Origin: CAUPWF01 sp964367905
GTDB taxonomy: Bacteria; Bacillota; Clostridia; Lachnospirales; Lachnospiraceae
Direction: 5' to 3'
Length of the DNA stretch: 46,865 nucleotides
Assembly: GCA_964367905.1 (NCBI GenBank)
Contig: CAYIZP010000021.1
Location: forward strand, 1 to 46,865
Shown: piece after piece, positions 33,475 to 42,090 of the stretch
How positions within the stretch are numbered: the stretch's first letter is position 1
Layout: every line of letters starts with the position of its first letter
Translations under genes and position numbers: made by a program
Notes under the pieces: model-generated
What the model was told of the DNA's origin: nothing
Databases searched by the model: none
Seen by the model: the letters and a program-made list of their open reading frames with translations, nothing else

Positions 33475-33541
33475 TCAATTATCTGTACTCATGTACAAAA
33501 AAGAATATAAAAACGCGATTCAATGACTAAGGGGAGAAAGC

Positions 33542-35578
33542 ATGAAAAGCATGAGAGGTATAGTAAGAAAAATAACGGCTTCACTATTGGCAGTGGGGAT
33601 TATGGGGGCAACCTTGGATTTGTCAAGTGTTGTTTATGCGGAAAAAGATAATGTTTCTAATGAGGATTTGGCTCAATTTGAAGAAGAATCCTTTATAAAT
33701 GATATCTATATTGCCATGGATGAAGAGGGGAATGTAGAACTTATTCCGATGGAGGAAATGGAACCAATTGATTTGGCGCCTCTAGAGGGACTAGAAGAGG
33801 TTGAGTTTCAGGTTGTAGTCGAGGAAGCAGGAGCGACAGAGGTGATTGAGACGGTTGAAACATTAGAAGAGGCCGAAGAAATTGCTGAGGAGGTAGAGCA
33901 GGAGATTGCCGAGGAGGAAGAAGTGAATTCTGAGGAACAAGAGGCTAATGAAGAATCAGCAACTGATGAGCCTACTGCAAATTCGGGAGAAACACAAGAA
34001 GAAACTACAGAGGATGGTGAGGGGTTGATTTCTGTTGTTTTTGATTTGTTTACGCTCGAGGCGCAAGCTACAGGTGATGCGAGTGTATCTGTTATGTCTG
34101 TTCCAACCAACCAAGCAGAAATTGTTGTGTTTAAAAACTTAGATAGTGATAATGATGGTTATAATGATACTACGAACTACACAAATGCATACACTGGAAC
34201 TGCAGGGTATCTGAATTCCTTGTCGGCACCAGATGCAGCTTATCTAGGAGAAGAGAATGGGAAAGTTAAGTTTCGCCAAGCAGGTGTAACCGGTTGGGTT
34301 GACAGTAGTTTGGTGGAGGTGTATACATATAATGATTATGTGAATAAAGGGAAAGTTGTAAATAAATATACAGTTAGTAATGGGAAAATTTATCATAATA
34401 TTACAACCAATGGAACAAGCTATGCAGCATCACTGCTAGTTGGATTCCAACAACCTTATATGTCGGATGGAGCTACATACTATAGCTATGACGGTAATTA
34501 TTTTTATACAGACTTCGCGGTTATGGTGGCTGACTATAAAGCGGGACATTATAGTAATGCAATCAATGCGAGTATACCATATTATAACTATTATCAATAT
34601 TTGCCGCATCGAACCACTACAAATTTTACGGCAGAGCAAATCAATCAATACTTAGCATCAAAGATAGACAGTAGCAGTAAGATGTATAATACGGGACAGG
34701 CATTTATTGATAATCAGAATCAATTTGGAGTCAATGCGGTCTTGATGGTAGGTGTTGCAATCAATGAGAGTGCTTGGGGAACGAGTTCGATTGCAAAAAG
34801 CAAGAATAATTTATTCGGACACGGTGCAGTAGATAGCAATCCCTATGGAGCAGCTGGAGTATATAGTTCCCCAGCAAACAGTATTTCTTATCATGCGGAT
34901 ATATTTGTATCTCAAGGATATGCAGACCCAAAGGATTGGAGATATTATGGTTCTCATCTAGGGAACAAAGAAAGTGGTATGAATGTGAAATATGCTTCGG
35001 ATCCATATTGGGGAGAAAAAGCCGCAGCACATGGATTTCTGATGGAAGATTATTTTAGCGACAAGACATACGATGTGAATAAATACACAATCGGAATCAC
35101 ATCTTCTGTCGTGAAGGCATATACAGAAACAGATAAGGCGAATAGCCCTTATAATACTTCTGATACGAATGACGATATTATTAATAATCTACCAGTGGTT
35201 GTTCTAGAAAATATAAACGCCAATGGACAAGCATGGTATAAGGTGCGCTCAGATGCGGTGTTGAGTTCAGACAGAAAAACAGTAAATCGTAGTTCAGGGT
35301 TATATGATTTTAGTCGAGATTATGTTTACATGGAGGCTTCGAGGATTCGCATTGCGTCAGAGGAAATTGAACTTGATGCAGTTGAAGGCAGAGGTGATAC
35401 CAGTGGTGACGGTTTAGTGAAATCGAATGATTATCTGATGATTAAAGATTACATAATGGGTGATTTTAGACTAAATGATAATCAGATAAAGGCGGCGGAT
35501 GTGTCGGGAGATGGTTTGGTGAAGTCAAACGATTATCTGATGATCAAAGATTATATTATGGGGAAAATTCAACTTTAA
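33542..35578 (+). CDS. Secreted glucosaminidase (GH73-like) with C-terminal dockerin
   Basis: A 678-residue exported cell-wall hydrolase. A signal peptide (about 1-33) ends near VVYA-EK. Residues about 35-165 are a very acidic Glu-rich linker. About 185-265 looks SH3-like, including FRQAGVTGWVDSSLVEVY. The N-acetylglucosaminidase domain (about 360-520) has the probable catalytic Glu in VAINESAWGTSSIAKSKNN and a later NLFGHG. The last 60 residues carry two copies of the exact 20-residue segment SGDGLVKSNDYLMIKDYIMG, a type-I dockerin with calcium ligands at D-x-S-x-D...D. The ATG follows AAGGGGAG. It is probably co-transcribed with the membrane-anchored protein 26 bp downstream. Peptidoglycan cleavage is inferred from the family. 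Confidence 0.88.
   Translation: MKSMRGIVRKITASLLAVGIMGATLDLSSVVYAEKDNVSNEDLAQFEEESFINDIYIAMDEEGNVELIPMEEMEPIDLAPLEGLEEVEFQVVVEEAGATEVIETVETLEEAEEIAEEVEQEIAEEEEVNSEEQEANEESATDEPTANSGETQEETTEDGEGLISVVFDLFTLEAQATGDASVSVMSVPTNQAEIVVFKNLDSDNDGYNDTTNYTNAYTGTAGYLNSLSAPDAAYLGEENGKVKFRQAGVTGWVDSSLVEVYTYNDYVNKGKVVNKYTVSNGKIYHNITTNGTSYAASLLVGFQQPYMSDGATYYSYDGNYFYTDFAVMVADYKAGHYSNAINASIPYYNYYQYLPHRTTTNFTAEQINQYLASKIDSSSKMYNTGQAFIDNQNQFGVNAVLMVGVAINESAWGTSSIAKSKNNLFGHGAVDSNPYGAAGVYSSPANSISYHADIFVSQGYADPKDWRYYGSHLGNKESGMNVKYASDPYWGEKAAAHGFLMEDYFSDKTYDVNKYTIGITSSVVKAYTETDKANSPYNTSDTNDDIINNLPVVVLENINANGQAWYKVRSDAVLSSDRKTVNRSSGLYDFSRDYVYMEASRIRIASEEIELDAVEGRGDTSGDGLVKSNDYLMIKDYIMGDFRLNDNQIKAADVSGDGLVKSNDYLMIKDYIMGKIQL
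35402..35563 (+). repeat. Dockerin duplicated segment
   Basis: Two 60-bp units (35402-35461 and 35504-35563) encode the same 20 residues, yet 11 of 20 codons differ, all synonymously. The protein repeat is conserved while the DNA has diverged. Confidence 0.9.
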
Positions 35579-35604
35579 ATTAATAGAGGGAGTATAAAGT
35601 TCAA

Positions 35605-37266
35605 ATGAAAATAATGAATAAACTTAAGATAAGTATGATAGGTGTTATGATTTTTGTGTGCACCTTTATGTATAGCGTGCAAGTGGATGCGTTTTCTATC
35701 TCTGCATCTAGTGGTCAAGTCAATGAAGGTGGATCATTTACCGTATCTTTTGGATCGGGAACAACAGGGAAATATAGTATCAGTGTAAGTAATGGTAGTG
35801 CATCATCTTCGGAAGTATGGTCTGAGGGTGGGGGCAGTGTATCGGTAACAGCTTCAGGTGCAGGAACAACAACGGTAACCGTAACAGCAGTAGATGTTAC
35901 AGATTCTTCTTATAATTTGATCGGTGGAAGTCAATCTGTATCGGTTTCGGTAGCATCATCGACACCAGAACCAACACCAGAAACATCGACACCTTCGACG
36001 CCATCATCATCGACGTCATCATCGTCCAATAATACTGATGATGATGAACCAGAAGAGTCGTCAAATACGAATTTGAGTGACCTTACGATTTCAGAGGGGA
36101 CTATATCTCCTGAATTTGAACCTGCAACGACAGAGTATGATGCTCAAGTTTTGGATGTAAATGTGATTACGATTACAGCAACAGCAGCAGATGATAAGGC
36201 GACAGTAACAGGGGATGGGGAACAAGAATTAGTTCTCGGGGATAATACGTTTGAAATTATTGTAACAGCAGAGAATGGACATGAGAAGACCTATACACTT
36301 AAGGTGTTCAAGGATGAAAGTCCATCTGTATTCCTAGCATATGGTGAGATGGAACTAGGTGTAGTAAAGGATATATCGGATGTACTTCCACCAGCAAATT
36401 TTGAGGAGACTACGGTCACAATCAATGGAGAAGAAGTTGTAGCTTGGGAGAGCCCTTTGATTGGAAAAACAATTCTGTATATGATGGATGCAGAAGGGAA
36501 TAAAGGGTGGTATGTATATGAAGAAGATGGAATATCACCATTTTTGGAATTAGGATTACTAGGAAAGAATATCTTCGTGGTTGAGATTCCAGAAGAAGAG
36601 CAAGCTAGAGAAGGTATGATTTTTCAAGAGGTTACAGTAAGTGGAAATCAACTATATGGTTGGGCGTTTGAAGATCCTGCATTTGAGGGGTATTATGTGA
36701 TTCGTGTGATTAGCGAAACAGGGGAAACAGTAGAGTATCTGTATTATATGCCTGAAAATGCAATGATTATCAACCCGAATTTTTCACCGATTACAGAAGA
36801 GACATTTGCTCAATTGACACAAGACTCTGCGACTTATATGCAGGAACGAGATAGTGTAAAAAGTGAAAATCAACAGTTGAAACTATTTTTAATGATTGCC
36901 CTAGGCGTGAGTGCTGTCTTGTTAATTCTTTTGATTGTAGTATTTGTATTATTGAAGAAAAAAGGAAAAAGAATCGCCAATGGTGAGTATGATTCTTCAA
37001 TAGATGAGGAAGAGCTTGAGGATGCGGATGACATTGAGGTATCAGAGGTGAGTTTCGAAGAGGATGAAGACGAAGGGTTTGTTTTGAACCAGATCGAAGT
37101 GAGTTCAGTGCAAGAATCAGAGAATGATCGAGTTCAGGATCGTGACGGAATTCAGGTTGATAAGACAAAAAAAGAAAAGAAATTAAAGAAAAAGAATAAA
37201 CAAAATTTGGAAGAAATAGCTGAAGTAGAGAGTTACGAGATATTTGATACAGATGATGAAGACTAG
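35605..37266 (+). CDS. Membrane-anchored surface protein with cadherin-like beta-sandwich domain
   Basis: A 553-residue protein. A signal peptide (about 1-28) is followed by an Ser/Gly/Thr-rich beta domain (about 29-115), a Pro/Thr/Ser linker with TPEPTPETSTPSTPSS, and a cadherin-like beta-sandwich domain (about 153-233: LSDLTISEG...ATTEYDA...NGHEKTYTLKV). Next is an unassigned beta-rich region (about 240-410), one membrane helix (about 425-450: LFLMIALGVSAVLLILLIVV) and a highly charged cytoplasmic tail of about 100 residues. The ATG at 35605 lies 13 bases after GAGGGAG. Its position right after the dockerin hydrolase suggests it could be a surface partner or receptor, but no cohesin domain was recognised. 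A terminator follows. Confidence 0.8.
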   Translation: MKIMNKLKISMIGVMIFVCTFMYSVQVDAFSISASSGQVNEGGSFTVSFGSGTTGKYSISVSNGSASSSEVWSEGGGSVSVTASGAGTTTVTVTAVDVTDSSYNLIGGSQSVSVSVASSTPEPTPETSTPSTPSSSTSSSSNNTDDDEPEESSNTNLSDLTISEGTISPEFEPATTEYDAQVLDVNVITITATAADDKATVTGDGEQELVLGDNTFEIIVTAENGHEKTYTLKVFKDESPSVFLAYGEMELGVVKDISDVLPPANFEETTVTINGEEVVAWESPLIGKTILYMMDAEGNKGWYVYEEDGISPFLELGLLGKNIFVVEIPEEEQAREGMIFQEVTVSGNQLYGWAFEDPAFEGYYVIRVISETGETVEYLYYMPENAMIINPNFSPITEETFAQLTQDSATYMQERDSVKSENQQLKLFLMIALGVSAVLLILLIVVFVLLKKKGKRIANGEYDSSIDEEELEDADDIEVSEVSFEEDEDEGFVLNQIEVSSVQESENDRVQDRDGIQVDKTKKEKKLKKKNKQNLEEIAEVESYEIFDTDDED

Positions 37267-37289
37267 AGGAAATGGTTAAAAGAAAATTG

Positions 37290-37327
37290 CGCAAGTTGTT
37301 GGAGAAAATCAGCAACTTGCGTTGTTT
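37290..37327 (+). terminator. Intrinsic terminator after the surface cassette
   Basis: CGCAAGTTGTTG (37290-37301) pairs with CAGCAACTTGCG (37310-37321), 12 bp with one G-U, followed by TTGTTT. Confidence 0.75.
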
Positions 37328-37357
37328 GATGTCAGAAGGACAAGAAAGGATAGTGTT

Positions 37358-38317
37358 ATGAGATGGATGAGATTTCGTCTGAAGACGGTGACGGAGGCAG
37401 AAGATGTTGTGGCAAGCATGTTGATGGATTTGGGAGTAGAAGGTGTGGAGATTGAGGATAAAATCCCATTGACACAAGAAGAGTTAGATGCAATGTATGT
37501 GGATATCGCGCCAGAAGTATTGCCAGATGATGGAATTGCCTATCTTAGTTTCTACCTAGAAGAGGGAACGGATAAGACGGAGTTGCTTGCACGTATTAAC
37601 CAAGAGCTTGAAGAGATGCGTGGTTATATGAATGTGGGTGAAGCAGTGATAGAAGAATCGTTGACTGAGGATTTGGATTGGATTAACAATTGGAAGGCGT
37701 ATTTTCATCAGTTTACCATTGATGATGTGCTGATTATTCCATCATGGGAAGAAGTAGAAGAGACTTACGAAGATAAGATGGTTGTTCGGATTGACCCAGG
37801 GACTGCATTTGGAACAGGGATGCATGATACGACACAATTGTGTATTCGTCAGATAAAGAAGCATTTAAAGATGGGAGAAAAAATCTTGGATATTGGATGC
37901 GGAAGTGGAATTTTAGGAATGCTTGCATTGAAATTCGGGGCTTCTTATTCGACAGGAACTGATTTGGATCCATGTGCCATTACAGCAACACGCGAGAATA
38001 TGCAAGTCAATGGAGTTGCAGAAACATCGTATGAGGTGATTCAAGGGAATATCATCGATGATGAAAACTTACAGAAACAGATTGGAAGCAAGTTGCAAGA
38101 CATGGTTGTGGCGAATATTCTCACAGAGGTCTTGGTTCCCCTCACTCCTGTGGTAGCAAAGTTGATTAAGAAGGGTGGTCTGTTCATTACAAGTGGAATC
38201 ATTGACTACAATGACAAGGAAACTTGGATGAAGGAGACCATGGTTCAAGAGGGATTCGAGATTGTTGAGACAACTTATCAGGGAGAATGGGTTTCTGTTA
38301 CGGCGAGAAGAGTCTAG
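37358..38317 (+). CDS. prmA: Ribosomal protein L11 methyltransferase
   Basis: A 319-residue SAM-dependent methyltransferase that methylates ribosomal protein L11. The N-terminal recognition domain (about 1-110) is followed by the catalytic domain with IDPGTAFGTGMHDTT, SAM motif LDIGCGSGILGM (about 176-187) and ANILTEVLVPL. It ends WVSVTARRV. The ATG at 37358 sits 7 bases after AAAGGA. A TTG at 37322 in the same frame lies within the preceding terminator. It forms a prmA-rsmE pair with the next gene (21 bp), a common arrangement in Firmicutes. Confidence 0.97.
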   Translation: MRWMRFRLKTVTEAEDVVASMLMDLGVEGVEIEDKIPLTQEELDAMYVDIAPEVLPDDGIAYLSFYLEEGTDKTELLARINQELEEMRGYMNVGEAVIEESLTEDLDWINNWKAYFHQFTIDDVLIIPSWEEVEETYEDKMVVRIDPGTAFGTGMHDTTQLCIRQIKKHLKMGEKILDIGCGSGILGMLALKFGASYSTGTDLDPCAITATRENMQVNGVAETSYEVIQGNIIDDENLQKQIGSKLQDMVVANILTEVLVPLTPVVAKLIKKGGLFITSGIIDYNDKETWMKETMVQEGFEIVETTYQGEWVSVTARRV

Positions 38318-38338
38318 ATTGTAGGAAAGGAAAGGCGT

Positions 38339-39079
38339 ATGCAACATTTTTTTATAACACCAGAACAAGTACAGGATAATCAGATTATAGTGATAGGTAG
38401 CGATGTAAACCACATGAAAAATGTTCTTCGCATGAGAGTGGGAGAGGACGTAGAACTAAATGATGGATTTGGGCATAAATACATCGGTGAGATTCAAGAA
38501 TTTGCAGAAGAATCAGTAATTGTAGTGGTGAAGGAATGCATAGAGAATCAAGCAGAACTTCAATCGAAGATCTATCTATACCAAGGGTTTCCAAAGGCAG
38601 ATAAGATGGAGTTGATTGTACAAAAAGCTGTGGAACTAGGTGTGGTTGAGGTGATTCCAGTTCTTACAAATCGTACCATTGTGAAGTTGGATGAGAAGAA
38701 AAAGCAGAAGAAAATTCAAAGGTTTCAGAGTATCGCAGAGAGTGCGGCGAAACAAGCGGCAAGAGGCATCATTCCTAGGATTGCGGAAGTAAAGAGCTTC
38801 AAGGAGGCTTTGGAGGATGCGAAAACAAAAGACCATATATTGATTCCTTATGAATTAGCAACTGGAATGAGTGATACAAGGACAATAGTCGAACAGATAA
38901 AAAGTGGAGAGAGTATTGCAATTTTTATTGGGCCGGAGGGTGGATTTGAAAGAACAGAAGTGGATGAGGCAGTGAAGCAAGGTGCACGACCAATCACGTT
39001 GGGTAAGAGGATTCTACGGACAGAAACAGCAGGACTAGCAATTCTAGCAGTTCTAATGTTTCAGCTAGAGGACAGGTAA
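38339..39079 (+). CDS. rsmE: 16S rRNA (uracil-1498-N3)-methyltransferase
   Basis: A 246-residue SPOUT-class methyltransferase that modifies U1498 of 16S rRNA. An N-terminal PUA-like part (about 1-70) precedes the SPOUT domain with QGFPKADKMELIVQKAVELG, IGPEGGFERTEVDEA (about 197-211) and LGKRILRTETAGLA, the trefoil-knot SAM site. The ATG follows GGAAAGG. It lies 21 bp after prmA, so the two are one operon. Confidence 0.97.
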   Translation: MQHFFITPEQVQDNQIIVIGSDVNHMKNVLRMRVGEDVELNDGFGHKYIGEIQEFAEESVIVVVKECIENQAELQSKIYLYQGFPKADKMELIVQKAVELGVVEVIPVLTNRTIVKLDEKKKQKKIQRFQSIAESAAKQAARGIIPRIAEVKSFKEALEDAKTKDHILIPYELATGMSDTRTIVEQIKSGESIAIFIGPEGGFERTEVDEAVKQGARPITLGKRILRTETAGLAILAVLMFQLEDR

Positions 39080-39150
39080 AGTCAGTAGCAATTTAACTGG
39101 AAAATACATATTTTAATAAAGAGAAACAAGAGAAAGGAATAATTATCAAA

Positions 39151-40314
39151 ATGGAGGTTTATTTAGATAATTCAGCAACCACAAAATGCTATGATTCAGT
39201 ATGTGGTGTGGTTGCAAAAACGATGGCAGAAGATTATGGAAATCCATCCTCTGCTCATCGAAAGGGCGTCGAGGCTGAACAATATATACGTTGGTCAAAA
39301 GAAGTTGTAGCGAGGTTGCTGAAGGTTCAAGAAAAAGAGTTGTATTTTACCTCAGGCGGAACAGAGAGTGATAATTTGGCAATTATAGGAGCTGTGCGTG
39401 GGAATAGTCGCGAAGGAAAACATCTGATTACATCCGTAATCGAGCACCCTGCGGTTTTGAATACCATGCATTATTTGGAAGATGAAGAGGGGTATCGGGT
39501 GACTTATCTTCAGGTAGATGAGAATGGTCGAGTGTCTGTGGAGGAGCTGAGAGATGCTTTGTGTGAAGAGACTGTACTTGTGTCCATTATGCATGTGAAT
39601 AATGAGATTGGTTCTGTACAGCCAATTGGACAAATAGGGTTGGTAATCAAAGAATATAATTATAGGAATCAAAAGAATGTATTGCTGCATGTGGATGCGA
39701 TTCAAGGGTTTGGGAAGTTTCGGATTCATCCCAAACGCGAGAATATAGATTTACTGTCTATCAGTGGGCATAAAATTCATGGGCCGAAAGGTAGTGGGTT
39801 GTTGTATGTGGGTCAGCATGTTAAGATGAAATCGATCTTCTATGGAGGAAAACAACAGAGTATTCGTTCGGGAACTTTAAATGTACCTGGAATTGCTGGG
39901 TTTGCCACGGCATGCAAGGAGATTTATGCTGGTTTTGATCATAAGGTGATGAGGATGTTGGAACTAAAACAGTATTTCATCGAAGAAGTGTCGAAGATAC
40001 AAGATGTGAAAGTTCATACGCCAATTCACGAGAGTGCACCTCATATCATCAGTGTGGGATTTGCTGGAATTCGAAGTGAGGTACTACTTCATTCTTTGGA
40101 GGATAAGGGAATCTATGTATCGGCAGGGTCAGCATGTTCCTCGAATCGCCCAGGAATCAGTGGTGTGCTCAAGTCGATCGGATTGAATCAGAAATACTTA
40201 GACTCTACGTTGCGATTTAGTTTATCAGAATTTACCACGCGCGAGGAAATTGACTATACGTTAGAAACGTTATATAATTATATACCGATGTTGAGAAGAT
40301 ATACAAGGAGATAA
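39151..40314 (+). CDS. Cysteine desulfurase (NifS/IscS family)
   Basis: A 387-residue PLP enzyme that takes sulfur from cysteine as an enzyme persulfide. The PLP lysine is in SGHKIHGPKG (about K207). The mobile catalytic cysteine is in GSACSSNRPG (C329). YLDNSATT and TSGGTESDNL are family hallmarks. It lies 44 bp before thiI, an arrangement like the NifZ-ThiI pair of Bacillus, so its likely job is to supply sulfur for tRNA 4-thiouridine. A wider role in iron-sulfur clusters cannot be excluded. AAAGGA lies 11 bases before the ATG. Confidence 0.95.
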   Translation: MEVYLDNSATTKCYDSVCGVVAKTMAEDYGNPSSAHRKGVEAEQYIRWSKEVVARLLKVQEKELYFTSGGTESDNLAIIGAVRGNSREGKHLITSVIEHPAVLNTMHYLEDEEGYRVTYLQVDENGRVSVEELRDALCEETVLVSIMHVNNEIGSVQPIGQIGLVIKEYNYRNQKNVLLHVDAIQGFGKFRIHPKRENIDLLSISGHKIHGPKGSGLLYVGQHVKMKSIFYGGKQQSIRSGTLNVPGIAGFATACKEIYAGFDHKVMRMLELKQYFIEEVSKIQDVKVHTPIHESAPHIISVGFAGIRSEVLLHSLEDKGIYVSAGSACSSNRPGISGVLKSIGLNQKYLDSTLRFSLSEFTTREEIDYTLETLYNYIPMLRRYTRR

Positions 40315-40358
40315 TGCCTGCTATATCACAGGCATATCATATTCATAGGAGGAAACAG

Positions 40359-41543
40359 ATGCAATTTCAATCTTTTTTGATAAAATACGGAGAAATAGGA
40401 GTAAAAGGAAAGAATCGATATATATTTGAGGAGGCTTTGGTTCGTCAGATACGTTTTGGACTAAAAGGTGTAGAGGGGAAATTCCATGTGAGAAAGACAC
40501 AGGGAAGAGTTTATGTAGACTGTGATGGTGATTATGATTACGAAGAAACAATTACAAGTTTACAGAGAGTGTTTGGTATTGTTGGGATCTGTCCGACTGT
40601 GATATTAGAGGACAATGGAATTGATGAATTATGCAAGGATGTTATTGCGTACATGGCAGAGGTTCATCCTGAGGCAAGTTATACATTTAAGGTGAATTCC
40701 CGTAGAAGTCGCAAGAATTATCCGATGAATTCTATGGAGATTAATTGCAAGGTAGGAGAGTCGATTCTAGATGAGTTTCCGAACACGAGTGTAGATGTGC
40801 ATAAGCCACAGATTATGTTAAATATTGAGGTGAGAGAAGATATTTATATCTATTCTGAGATTATTCCTGGAGCAGGTGGTATGCCAGTTGGAACGAATGG
40901 CAAGGCGATGCTATTATTATCGGGTGGTATTGATAGCCCAGTTGCAGGTTACATGATAGCAAAACGCGGAGTGGGTCTTGAGGCAACATACTTTCATGCA
41001 CCACCGTATACGAGTGATCGTGCAAAGCAGAAGGTTGTAGACCTAGCAGCAAAGGTTGCAAAATTTGCTGGACCAATTCAGTTAAATGTTGTGAACTTTA
41101 CAGATATTCAGCTTTATATCTATGATAAATGCCCACATGAAGAGCTTACCATTATCATGAGAAGATACATGATGAAGATTGCAGAGCATTTTGCAAAGGA
41201 AAGCAATTGTTTGGGATTGATTACAGGAGAGAGTATTGGACAGGTGGCGAGCCAGACCATGCAGAGTCTGATGGCGACCAATGAAGTTTGTACTTTGCCT
41301 GTATATCGTCCAGTGATTGGATTTGACAAGCAAGAGATTGTAGATGTTTCGGTAAAGATAGATACTTATGAAACATCGATTCAGCCATTTGAAGATTGTT
41401 GTACCATCTTTGTTGCAAAACACCCGGTGACAAAACCAAACCTAAACATCATCAAGCGTTCTGAATTGAATTTGAGTGAGAAGATAGATGCCCTTATGGA
41501 AGAGGCGATTCAATCGGTTGAGAAAATATATGTGAAACCATAA
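40359..41543 (+). CDS. thiI: tRNA 4-thiouridine synthase ThiI
   Basis: A 394-residue enzyme that makes 4-thiouridine at position 8 of tRNA. The N-terminal ferredoxin-like/THUMP region (about 1-165) is followed by the PP-loop ATP-pyrophosphatase LLLSGGIDSPVAGY (about 183-196), LITGESIGQVASQT and EDCCTIFVAKHP. There is no C-terminal rhodanese domain, as in Bacillus ThiI, so sulfur must come from a partner such as the desulfurase encoded just upstream. The ATG at 40359 is chosen: AGGAGG (40347-40352) lies 6 bases ahead. Upstream in-frame starts have no ribosome site. Confidence 0.97.
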   Translation: MQFQSFLIKYGEIGVKGKNRYIFEEALVRQIRFGLKGVEGKFHVRKTQGRVYVDCDGDYDYEETITSLQRVFGIVGICPTVILEDNGIDELCKDVIAYMAEVHPEASYTFKVNSRRSRKNYPMNSMEINCKVGESILDEFPNTSVDVHKPQIMLNIEVREDIYIYSEIIPGAGGMPVGTNGKAMLLLSGGIDSPVAGYMIAKRGVGLEATYFHAPPYTSDRAKQKVVDLAAKVAKFAGPIQLNVVNFTDIQLYIYDKCPHEELTIIMRRYMMKIAEHFAKESNCLGLITGESIGQVASQTMQSLMATNEVCTLPVYRPVIGFDKQEIVDVSVKIDTYETSIQPFEDCCTIFVAKHPVTKPNLNIIKRSELNLSEKIDALMEEAIQSVEKIYVKP

Positions 41544-41547
41544 ATAA

Positions 41548-41631
41548 GGGTGTGCTCCGCACACCCTCGCCTACGGCGGTCAGCTTGCTGACATCATTCC
41601 TTGTTCGCCGTAGTGCGATCCTCGCGGAGCA
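41548..41631. repeat. Multi-hairpin GC-rich element after thiI
   Basis: Nested inverted repeats: TGCTCCGC (41553-41560) with GCGGAGCA (41624-41631); CTACGGCG (41571-41578) with CGCCGTAG (41606-41613); and GTCAGC-TT-GCTGAC (41579-41592) at the tip. A competing hairpin, GGGTGTGC-TCC-GCACACCC (41548-41566), uses part of the outer arm, and TTTTT follows at 41632-41636. It is far more GC-rich than its surroundings. It may end thiI transcription, but the nested design looks like a mobile structured repeat. Confidence 0.7.
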
Positions 41632-41637
41632 TTTTTG

Positions 41638-41665
41638 TGTAATGGAAACGCAGTTTCCTATTACA
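41638..41665. repeat. Hairpin 3' of the structured element
   Basis: TGTAATGGAAAC (41638-41649) pairs with GTTTCC-T-ATTACA (41653-41665), one bulged T and a 3-base loop. It continues the run of hairpins between thiI and the HPr-like gene. Confidence 0.6.
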
Positions 41666-41672
41666 TAAAGAA

Positions 41673-41698
41673 AGCACCTCACATATCTGTGAGGTGCT
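41673..41698 (-). terminator. Terminator of the HPr-like gene
   Basis: A perfect 11-bp stem, AGCACCTCACA with TGTGAGGTGCT, around a 4-base loop. Read on the minus strand it is followed by TTTCTTTAT. A smaller hairpin, CGGTC-GAAT-GACCG (41704-41717), lies between it and the HPr-like stop. Confidence 0.75.
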
Positions 41699-41724
41699 AT
41701 GTACGGTCGAATGACCGACAGTGC

Positions 41725-41955
41725 TTAAATAATGTATGGTGCAAGTGCGGCAACTACAGTATCTATTTCCGCATCAGCATGGATGTTTAAGTCGATTGGT
41801 TTAGATAAATCTAAACTAAAAATCCCCATAATTGATTTTGCGTCGATTACATAACGACCGGAAACTAAATCAAAGTCAAAATCAAACTTTGAAATTTCAT
41901 TTACGAACGATTTTACCTTGTCGATTGAATTAAGCGATATAGTAACAGTTTTCAT
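41725..41955 (-). CDS. HPr-like protein lacking the phosphocarrier histidine
   Basis: A 76-residue protein with the HPr fold pattern. The segment DAKSIMGIFSLDLSKP matches the regulatory serine region of HPr (Ser46 in Bacillus, here about S41). The N-terminal HARP active-site loop is replaced by NSIDKVKSFVNE, so the phosphorylatable His15 is missing. It therefore cannot pass phosphate in the PTS in the normal way and is more like Crh, a regulatory paralogue. The start is the ATG at 41955-41953, preceded by AAGGAGG. An upstream in-frame ATG (42111) would add 52 residues that run through the promoter. It has its own promoter and terminator. Confidence 0.88.
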   Translation of the reverse strand: MKTVTISLNSIDKVKSFVNEISKFDFDFDLVSGRYVIDAKSIMGIFSLDLSKPIDLNIHADAEIDTVVAALAPYII

Positions 41956-41989
41956 TTCAATAGCCTCCTTTTCTTTTATTTCTAATTCT

Positions 41990-42018
41990 ATATTAAAGTG
42001 ATTGAAATGAAATGTCAA
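41990..42018 (-). promoter_or_regulatory. Promoter of the HPr-like gene
   Basis: On the minus strand, TTGACA (42018-42013), 17-bp spacer, TAATAT (41995-41990). In the opposite direction a TATAAT at 42030-42035 could serve mtaB. Confidence 0.6.
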
Positions 42019-42090
42019 GGAACAATGTGTATAATTAATCGTTAAAAAATTGTAAAAACTGCCATAATTGACGAAAGGACAAGTGGTTTT

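Noticed and set aside
36791..37477. 228-codon antisense frame across the cadherin-like gene end
   Set aside because: It runs through a real terminator and into prmA; its composition is that of a reverse-complement shadow of acidic coding sequence.
41494..41682. 62-codon minus-strand frame over the hairpin cluster
   Set aside because: It overlaps the end of thiI and palindromic DNA; there is no ribosome site and no protein family resemblance.
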